Source: Hymenobacter arizonensis
GTDB lineage: Bacteria > Bacteroidota > Bacteroidia > Cytophagales > Hymenobacteraceae
NCBI RefSeq assembly: GCF_900115775.1
Contig: NZ_FOXS01000010.1
Location: forward strand, 1-64,000
DNA: 64,000 nt
Reading direction: 5' to 3'
Position 1 is the first letter of the stretch, and every line of letters begins with the position of its first letter. The notes beneath the pieces are model-generated. The model ran no database searches. It saw only the letters and a list, made by a program, of their open reading frames with translations, and was not told the DNA's origin. Shown one piece after another: positions 58,704-64,000 of this stretch. Made by a program: the position numbers and the translations under genes.

Positions 58704-60173
58704 ATGCAACACTTTCTACCCCTCGCCCCCTCTTTCCGGGCCCCCTTTTTACGGTTCAGCGGCCTCGCCGGGGCCCTGCTGGCGCTGGCCCCCGTGGCCT
58801 CCGGCCAGACCTTTGCCCCCGCGGTCGCCTACAACGCCGGCACCAACGCCAACCCGCTCAGCCTGGCCGTGGCCGACGTCAACGGCGACGGCCAGCTTGA
58901 CGTCCTCACGGCCAATAACGGGAGCAGCGCGGTGGGCGTGCTCCTGAACACCGGCAGCGGCACGTTTCAAGCCGTGGTCCCCTACTCGACGGGCACCGGC
59001 AGCCAGCCCTACGCCGTGGCGGTCGCCGACGTGAACGCCGACGGCCGGCCCGACGTGCTGACGGCCAACTACGGCACCAACTCGGTGGGGGTGCTGCTGG
59101 GCACCGGCACCGGCACGTTTGCGGTGGCGGTGGCCTACGCCACGGGCAGCGGCAGCCAGCCGGTGGGCCTGGTCGTGGCCGACGTGAACGCCGACGGCCG
59201 GCCCGACGTGCTGACGGCCAACGCCAGCACCAACTCGGTGGGCGTGCTGTTGGGCAGCGGCACCGGCACGTTTGCCGCCGTGGTCCCCTACTCCACGGGC
59301 CCCGCGTCGCCCACCGCCGTCGCCGTGGGCGACGTGAACGCCGACGGCCGGCCTGACCTCGTCGTCGCCGTCAGCGGCGCGGTGGGCGTGCTGCTGGGCA
59401 CCGGCACCGGGACCTTCCAGGCCATGGTCACCACGACGGTGAGCAATTCGCCCGGCAAGCTGGTGCTGGCCGACGTCAACGCCGACGGCCGGCTCGACGT
59501 CGTCACGGTGAGCGACAACGGCAGCGGCTCGGCGGGCGTGCTGTTGGGCAGCGGCACCGGCGCGTTTGCGGCCGCCGTGAGCTACGCCACGGGCAGCAAC
59601 ACCCTCCCCAACGGCGTGGCCGTGGCCGACGTGAGCGGCGACGGCCGGCCGGACATCATCACCGCCAACCCGGGCAATTACACGGTCGGGGTGCTGAAAA
59701 ACAATGGCAACGGCACGTTTGCCGCCGCGCAGCCCTTTTCGGCCGGCAGCACCATCCCCGCCCCCTACGACGTGGTGGCGGCCGACGTCAACGGCGACGG
59801 CCGGCCCGACCTCGTCACGGCCAACGTGAGCACCAACACGGTGTCGGTGCTGCGCAACACGGCCACCTTCCTGGCCACTCAAGTCCCCGCCCTCCCGGGC
59901 GCCGTGCGGCTTTACCCGAACCCCGCGGCCCCCGCGACGGCGTTCGCCGTCACGGGCCTGCCCGCCGGGGTGCGGCGCGTCGAGGCGGCCTTGCTCAACG
60001 CGATGGGGCAGGTCGTGGCCCGCCTCGCCGCGCCCGCTGCGCAGGGCGCCGCCCACGCCGCGTTGCCCACGGCCCAGCTGGCCGCGGGCCTGTACCTGCT
60101 GCGGTTGCACGCGCACGATGCCCACGGCACCCTGGTGGGGGCGCTGCCGTTCCAGCGCCTGCAGGTGCGCTAG
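58704..60173 (+). CDS. T9SS-exported FG-GAP/VCBS repeat protein
   Basis: A 489-residue protein from MQHFLPLAPSFRAPFLRFSG with a signal peptide ending VASGQ. About seven FG-GAP/VCBS repeats of ~55 residues follow, each with VAVADVNADGRPDVLTAN, a calcium-binding DxNxDG loop, then VGVLLGTGTGTF. The last ~85 residues (VRLYPNPAAPATAFAVTGLP ... GLYLLRLHAHD) are a type A C-terminal sorting domain for type IX secretion. An outer-surface or secreted beta propeller, probably adhesive or ligand-binding. Confidence 0.9.
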   Translation: MQHFLPLAPSFRAPFLRFSGLAGALLALAPVASGQTFAPAVAYNAGTNANPLSLAVADVNGDGQLDVLTANNGSSAVGVLLNTGSGTFQAVVPYSTGTGSQPYAVAVADVNADGRPDVLTANYGTNSVGVLLGTGTGTFAVAVAYATGSGSQPVGLVVADVNADGRPDVLTANASTNSVGVLLGSGTGTFAAVVPYSTGPASPTAVAVGDVNADGRPDLVVAVSGAVGVLLGTGTGTFQAMVTTTVSNSPGKLVLADVNADGRLDVVTVSDNGSGSAGVLLGSGTGAFAAAVSYATGSNTLPNGVAVADVSGDGRPDIITANPGNYTVGVLKNNGNGTFAAAQPFSAGSTIPAPYDVVAADVNGDGRPDLVTANVSTNTVSVLRNTATFLATQVPALPGAVRLYPNPAAPATAFAVTGLPAGVRRVEAALLNAMGQVVARLAAPAAQGAAHAALPTAQLAAGLYLLRLHAHDAHGTLVGALPFQRLQVR

Positions 60174-60387
60174 GCGCAGGGAGGCCGGCCCCCGTGCCGT
60201 TGAGCCGGCGCAGTCGCCGGGGGCAAGGCCGTCGCGGTCCCGGCCGCGGGCTAACCGGTTTTTGCGGTTTCCCCCGGTGCCGGCGCGTCGGGTTCTCGGC
60301 AACGTTCTGTCCCCGCCGAAGGCCTCAGTGGCCCCGCCCCTGCGCGCCCCGAGGCGCTTTTGGGGCCCAACCCTGCCGCCGCTGGCA

Positions 60388-60429
60388 CCCCGCGGCCGGT
60401 GCTGGCTGGCGCCAGCACCGGCCGCGGGG
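60388..60429. terminator. 19-bp GC-rich hairpin
   Basis: CCCCGCGGCCGGTGCTGGC (60388-60406), loop TGGC, exact complement at 60411-60429. It lies between two large T9SS genes and probably ends transcription of the first, though no T run follows. The rest of 60174-60554 is a leader without a gene. Confidence 0.55.
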
Positions 60430-60554
60430 GCCGGCCGCCCGGGCAACGGGCGGGCCCCCATAGTACCATTTCTACCTGGCGGCCACGTATATTTGTTAAC
60501 TTATTTCTTGCCATTCTTTTATTTTATTCCACTGCTCGTTTCGTTCGTCTGCTT

Positions 60555-63002
60555 ATGTCACTTTTTACGTTGCGGGCGTGGGCCCTGGGGCTCGCACTGC
60601 TCCTCACCAGCCGCTTGGCCGGGGCACAGCAGTTGGCCGTGGGGGCCAACTATACTTTGTCCGTGCACGCCGACGGGACGCTCTGGGCCTGGGGTTCCAA
60701 TGCCCAGGGACAGGCTGGGCTGCCTAGCACCACCCTCTACCAGCCGACTCCGGCCCGGGTGGGCACGGCCACCACTTGGCGGCAGGTAGCGGCCAGCGGC
60801 TACTGCTCGTTGGGCGTGCGCACCGACGGCACGCTTTGGGCCTGGGGCGAAAACCTCTCCGGCCAATTGGGCTTCGCCGCCCCCTCGGGCCCGGTTGCCC
60901 CCACGCAAGTCGGCACGGCCACGAACTGGCACAGCGTAAGCGTGGGCACCACCCATGTGCTGGCCGTGCGCACCGACGGCACCCTCTGGGCCTGGGGCCG
61001 CAACGTCTACGGCCAACTGGGCACCGGCGCCACCCTCCCCGCTAGCGGCGTGCAGGCCACGCCCCTGCAAGTGGGCACCGCCACCACCTGGGCCAGCGTG
61101 CAGGCCAGCAGCGGATTTAGCCTGGCCTTGCGCGCCGACGGTACGCTCTGGAGCTGGGGCTACGGCGCCGACGGGCAACTGGGCCTGGGCACGACCACCG
61201 ACCAGCACCAGCCCACCCAGGTCGGCACGGCCACGTGGCGCAGCCTGGGCGCGTGCACGGGCACCATCCACGCGCTGGCCATCCGCACCGACGGCACCCT
61301 GTGGGCCTGGGGGAACAACTTCCGCGGGGCCCTGGGCACGGGCACCGCCGCGTCCGCCTACGCGCCCGTGCAGGTGGGCACGGCCACCACTTGGAAAAGC
61401 GCCACCGCCGCCTACAACCGCAGCCTGGCCGTGCGCACCGACGGCTCGCTCTGGGCCTGGGGCGACAACACCTGGGCCGCGCTGGGCGTGGGCAACACGA
61501 CCCGGCAGCCCGCGCCAGTAGCGGTGGGCGCTGGGGCCCAGTGGCAGGAAGTCAGCACCGGCGGGTACACGACCCTGGCCCGGCGCGCCGACGGCTCGCT
61601 CTGGGCCTGGGGCCGCAACGCCCACGGCCAGTTTGGCGACGGGTCGGGCCTCGGGCTGGTGCCCGCGCCGGTGGGCACGGCCACTTGGCAAAGCGCCAGC
61701 CTGTACACCTCCTTCACCGTGGCCGTGCGCACCGACGGCACGCTCTGGGCCTGGGGCAACAACAACACCGGCCGGCTTGGCACCAACGAGGAGGACAATA
61801 TCCTCGGCAGCCGCGCGGTGCCCACCCAAGTGGGCACCGCTACCACGTGGAAACAGGCAGCGGGCGGCCTGATGCACGCCCTGGCCCTGCGCACCGACGG
61901 CACCCTCCACAGCTGGGGCAACAACCGCCAAGGTCAGATCGGCCTGGGCAACTTCCTGCTCGAGGCGTACTCCCCCCGGCTGGTGAGCGGCGGGTGGGCC
62001 ACAACCCCGGGCAGCTTCGCCACCGGCGACTTCCACAGCCTGGGCGTGCGCCCCGACGGGACCCTCTGGAGCTGCGGGTTGAACCGATACGGCCAGCTCG
62101 GCGCCGGCCCGTTGGGGGCCCAGCGCACCGTGCTCGCGCAGGTGGGCACGGCGAGCACCTGGCGCAGCGTGGCCGCGTCGGACGCCTACTCGCTGGCGCT
62201 AAAGGCGGACGGCACCTTGTGGAGTTGGGGCGCCAACACGTACGGCCAACTCGGCGACGGCACGACGGCCGACCACACCGCGCCCGCGCAGGTGGGCACC
62301 GCCACCACCTGGGTGGCGGTGAGTGCCGGCCGGTACTACGCCCTGGGCCTGCAGGCCGACGGCTCGCTCTGGGCGTGGGGCTCGAATGCGTACGGCCAAC
62401 TCGGCACGGCCAGCGCCGTCAGCGCGCTCGTGCCCACCCCGGTCGGCCCCGGGGCCACGTGGCTGAGCATGGCCGCCGGCGACGGCCATACCCTGGCCAT
62501 CCGCACCGACGGCACGCTCTGGGCCTGGGGCCGGAACACCTCCGGGCAGTTGGGCCTGGGCACAGTGGAGCTCTCTCGCCCCCCCGCGCAGGTCAGCCCG
62601 GGAACCACCTGGCAGCAGGTGGCCGTGGATGAAAACCACTCGGTGGCGGTGCGCCAGGACGGGACGCTCTGGAGCTGGGGCGACAACCAGTCCGGCCAAC
62701 TAGGCAGGCTCGACTACGCGGCCCTGCCCACCCGCATTCCCAGCGGAGGCACCGCGCTGGCCGCGACTGCTGCCACGGCGGGCCCGGCGTGGGCGTTGTT
62801 TCCCAACCCCGCCCGCGACCGGGTCCAGTTGCGGCACCTGCCCGCCGGACCGGTGCGCGTGCGCGTGATGGACGCCCAGGGCCGGCTCGTGCGCACCGCC
62901 ACCGAGGCGACCGTGTCCACCCAGGGGCTGCCCCCGGGGCTTTACCTGCTGCACGCGGCCGCGGCCGGGGCGGCCCGCACCTGGCGCCTGGTGGTGGAGT
63001 AG
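60555..63002 (+). CDS. T9SS-exported RCC1-repeat protein
   Basis: An 815-residue protein from MSLFTLRAWALGLALLLTSR LAGAQ, a signal peptide. Some 14 RCC1-type blades follow, each ending (V/I)RTDGTLWAWGxNxxGQLG, an exceptionally regular repeat. The last ~80 residues (WALFPNPARDRVQLRHLPAG, GLPPGLYLLHAAAAGAARTW) are a type IX sorting domain. It would fold as two seven-bladed propellers on the cell surface. RCC1 repeats outside eukaryotes are common in secreted bacterial proteins of unknown role. Confidence 0.9.
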   Translation: MSLFTLRAWALGLALLLTSRLAGAQQLAVGANYTLSVHADGTLWAWGSNAQGQAGLPSTTLYQPTPARVGTATTWRQVAASGYCSLGVRTDGTLWAWGENLSGQLGFAAPSGPVAPTQVGTATNWHSVSVGTTHVLAVRTDGTLWAWGRNVYGQLGTGATLPASGVQATPLQVGTATTWASVQASSGFSLALRADGTLWSWGYGADGQLGLGTTTDQHQPTQVGTATWRSLGACTGTIHALAIRTDGTLWAWGNNFRGALGTGTAASAYAPVQVGTATTWKSATAAYNRSLAVRTDGSLWAWGDNTWAALGVGNTTRQPAPVAVGAGAQWQEVSTGGYTTLARRADGSLWAWGRNAHGQFGDGSGLGLVPAPVGTATWQSASLYTSFTVAVRTDGTLWAWGNNNTGRLGTNEEDNILGSRAVPTQVGTATTWKQAAGGLMHALALRTDGTLHSWGNNRQGQIGLGNFLLEAYSPRLVSGGWATTPGSFATGDFHSLGVRPDGTLWSCGLNRYGQLGAGPLGAQRTVLAQVGTASTWRSVAASDAYSLALKADGTLWSWGANTYGQLGDGTTADHTAPAQVGTATTWVAVSAGRYYALGLQADGSLWAWGSNAYGQLGTASAVSALVPTPVGPGATWLSMAAGDGHTLAIRTDGTLWAWGRNTSGQLGLGTVELSRPPAQVSPGTTWQQVAVDENHSVAVRQDGTLWSWGDNQSGQLGRLDYAALPTRIPSGGTALAATAATAGPAWALFPNPARDRVQLRHLPAGPVRVRVMDAQGRLVRTATEATVSTQGLPPGLYLLHAAAAGAARTWRLVVE

Positions 63003-63181
63003 CCCCCGTACCGGGCCGGGGCCATCAAGGGCAAAATGGGGGACTGCCACGCCGCTCGGGGGGGGGCGCCGCCGCCCACCGACCCACCCGGCGGCAGCAC
63101 CCGGGGTAGCTGATTGAACCCTTTTTCGGTACGGCATGATTTGCTTAGCTGATTTACGCCACGCGTCCCCGGCACTTAATT

Positions 63182-63538
63182 ATGAAGGTTAAGGCAGTCC
63201 CTCCGCCTTCCCTTCCTTGGCTCCTGGGCGTGCTCGGGGCCACCCTGGGCCTGTGCGGCGCGGTCGGCCTGCAGGGGATGAGCCTCAACTGGGACTGGTT
63301 GATGGACCACTTCCACACGCCGGTGCAACTCCTGCTCTTCCATACGGCCGTGCCGCTGCTGCTGCAAGGGGGCGTCTACTTCCGCTTCACGCGGGCGATC
63401 CCGCACGCGCCGTCGTGGCGCTACCGCCTGTTGCGCGGGGCCATGGGGGTGGGCCACTTGCTGGCGTTGGGGCTGGCGCTGGCCTTTCTGGTTATCATCG
63501 CCAGTTCCCTGTCGCCAAAACCGTTGTGGGGGGCCTAA
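63182..63538 (+). CDS. Membrane protein, WGA family copy 2
   Basis: A 118-residue protein with three spans (LPWLLGVLGATLGLCGAVGL, VQLLLFHTAVPLLLQGGVYF, LLALGLALAFLVIIASSLSP). Paralog of the 58055 protein, sharing R-IP...W.YRLLR.AMG.GH and the C-terminal WGA. Unknown function. Confidence 0.7.
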   Translation: MKVKAVPPPSLPWLLGVLGATLGLCGAVGLQGMSLNWDWLMDHFHTPVQLLLFHTAVPLLLQGGVYFRFTRAIPHAPSWRYRLLRGAMGVGHLLALGLALAFLVIIASSLSPKPLWGA

Positions 63539-63647
63539 GGCCCTGCCGGGCCGCCCCGCTTGCCCGGGCGGGAAGCGCGAAGAGTGCCTCGTCCCGTTCG
63601 GCTCGTAGCCCCCCCCCATTCGAGCCGGAAGTTTGCCGACGAGGAAC

Positions 63648-64000
63648 TTAGCCCACGTAACAAACGCAGTAGTGGCCGCCGGCACTGGCCTGCGCCAGAA
63701 ACTGTTGCAGGTAGTGAAATTCTTCTACCAAGGCGTGCTCGTTGAAGCCGTTGTTGGCGTCCGCTTCCCGGTTCCATATTTCCGGGTAAATGCCTTCGCG
63801 GTTTAACTCGTCGGGGTCGAACGCGTGCCGGACGTCCGGGTCGGTGATGGTCGCTACGTGCGTCGCGAGGGCCTGCACCGTGGCGGGGTCGTGGTAGTAC
63901 ACCGCGGTCCCGTCCAGTGGCGCGTCCGGCGGCAAGTTATCCCAGTCCAGGTGGGCGTAGTCGAGCTCCTCCCCCACGAACAGCAGGGGGTAGAACAGGC
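63648..64000 (-). CDS. DUF1877 (YfbM-like) protein, 5' end outside window
   Basis: The visible ~117 residues read LFYPLLFVGEELDYAHLDWD, NLPPDAPLDGTAVYYHDPAT, NREGIYPEIWNREADANNGF, LVEEFHYLQQFLAQASAGGH, matching DUF1877: LPxxPLDG near the middle, then GIYPxxW and a final helix plus strand. The frame is open to the end of the window, so the start lies beyond. DUF1877 proteins are small cytoplasmic proteins of unknown function often found among immunity genes. Confidence 0.82.
   Translation of the reverse strand, partial: LFYPLLFVGEELDYAHLDWDNLPPDAPLDGTAVYYHDPATVQALATHVATITDPDVRHAFDPDELNREGIYPEIWNREADANNGFNEHALVEEFHYLQQFLAQASAGGHYCVCYVG

Noticed and set aside
58749..62036. Very long minus-strand frames opposite the FG-GAP and RCC1 genes
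   Set aside because: Mirror images of repetitive high-GC coding DNA; the plus-strand proteins have signal peptides and sorting domains.

Overview
The window looks like part of a plasmid, or of a chromosome with an integrated plasmid, from a Bacteroidota bacterium close to Hymenobacter. The grounds are the high GC, two type IX secretion C-terminal sorting domains, promoter boxes of the TAnnTTTG type, and many orphan proteins typical of that group. This assignment is inference from sequence character, not from a database search. The strongest replicon evidence is a Rep_3 initiator (5990-7279, minus) facing at least nine ~22-bp iterons (7331-7662), followed by a ParA gene, its small partner, and candidate centromere repeats (7904-9376).

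Layout. 0-5.3 kb: AraC regulator, cupin protein and a row of small orphan or immunity-like genes (pentapeptide repeat, DUF1871-like, a SUKH gene broken by one TGA). 5.4-9.4 kb: replication and partition. 9.9-13.5 kb: two overlapping tyrosine recombinases like TnpA/TnpB of the Tn554 family, with a core-site-like palindrome upstream. 14.1-20.4 kb: five short paralogs of only the N-terminal winged helix (WH1) of the Rep_3 initiator, two paralogous Cys-tailed XRE-like regulators, and two nearly identical small HTH genes behind identical 20-bp palindromes. 21.4-38.9 kb: a defence island with an AbiE-like toxin-antitoxin pair, a giant NACHT ATPase, a low-GC PIN-like protein, a HEPN-like protein, a third tyrosine recombinase with its own palindrome, a 2H phosphoesterase, and a complete type II CBASS operon (CD-NTase, Cap2, Cap3, HNH-SAVED effector) with a small trailing gene.

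39-64 kb: a cassette-like series of about 35 mostly orphan genes on both strands: small membrane proteins, lipoproteins, SUKH, DUF695, DUF6000 and DUF1877 proteins, TonB-C proteins, and two large T9SS-exported repeat proteins (FG-GAP and RCC1 type). Many gene boundaries here, and in the first 5 kb, carry one copy of a short imperfect palindrome (GTTTAC...GTRAAC around TTCGGACCGTTT). Four copies are interrupted at the same point by a ~149-bp element with inverted ends.

The two observations that look least explained by known systems are the WH1-only Rep array with its duplicated regulators, and the palindrome-punctuated array of single orphan/immunity genes. Several genes are broken by one in-frame TGA or one frameshift, so either the region is decaying or the assembly has residual errors.
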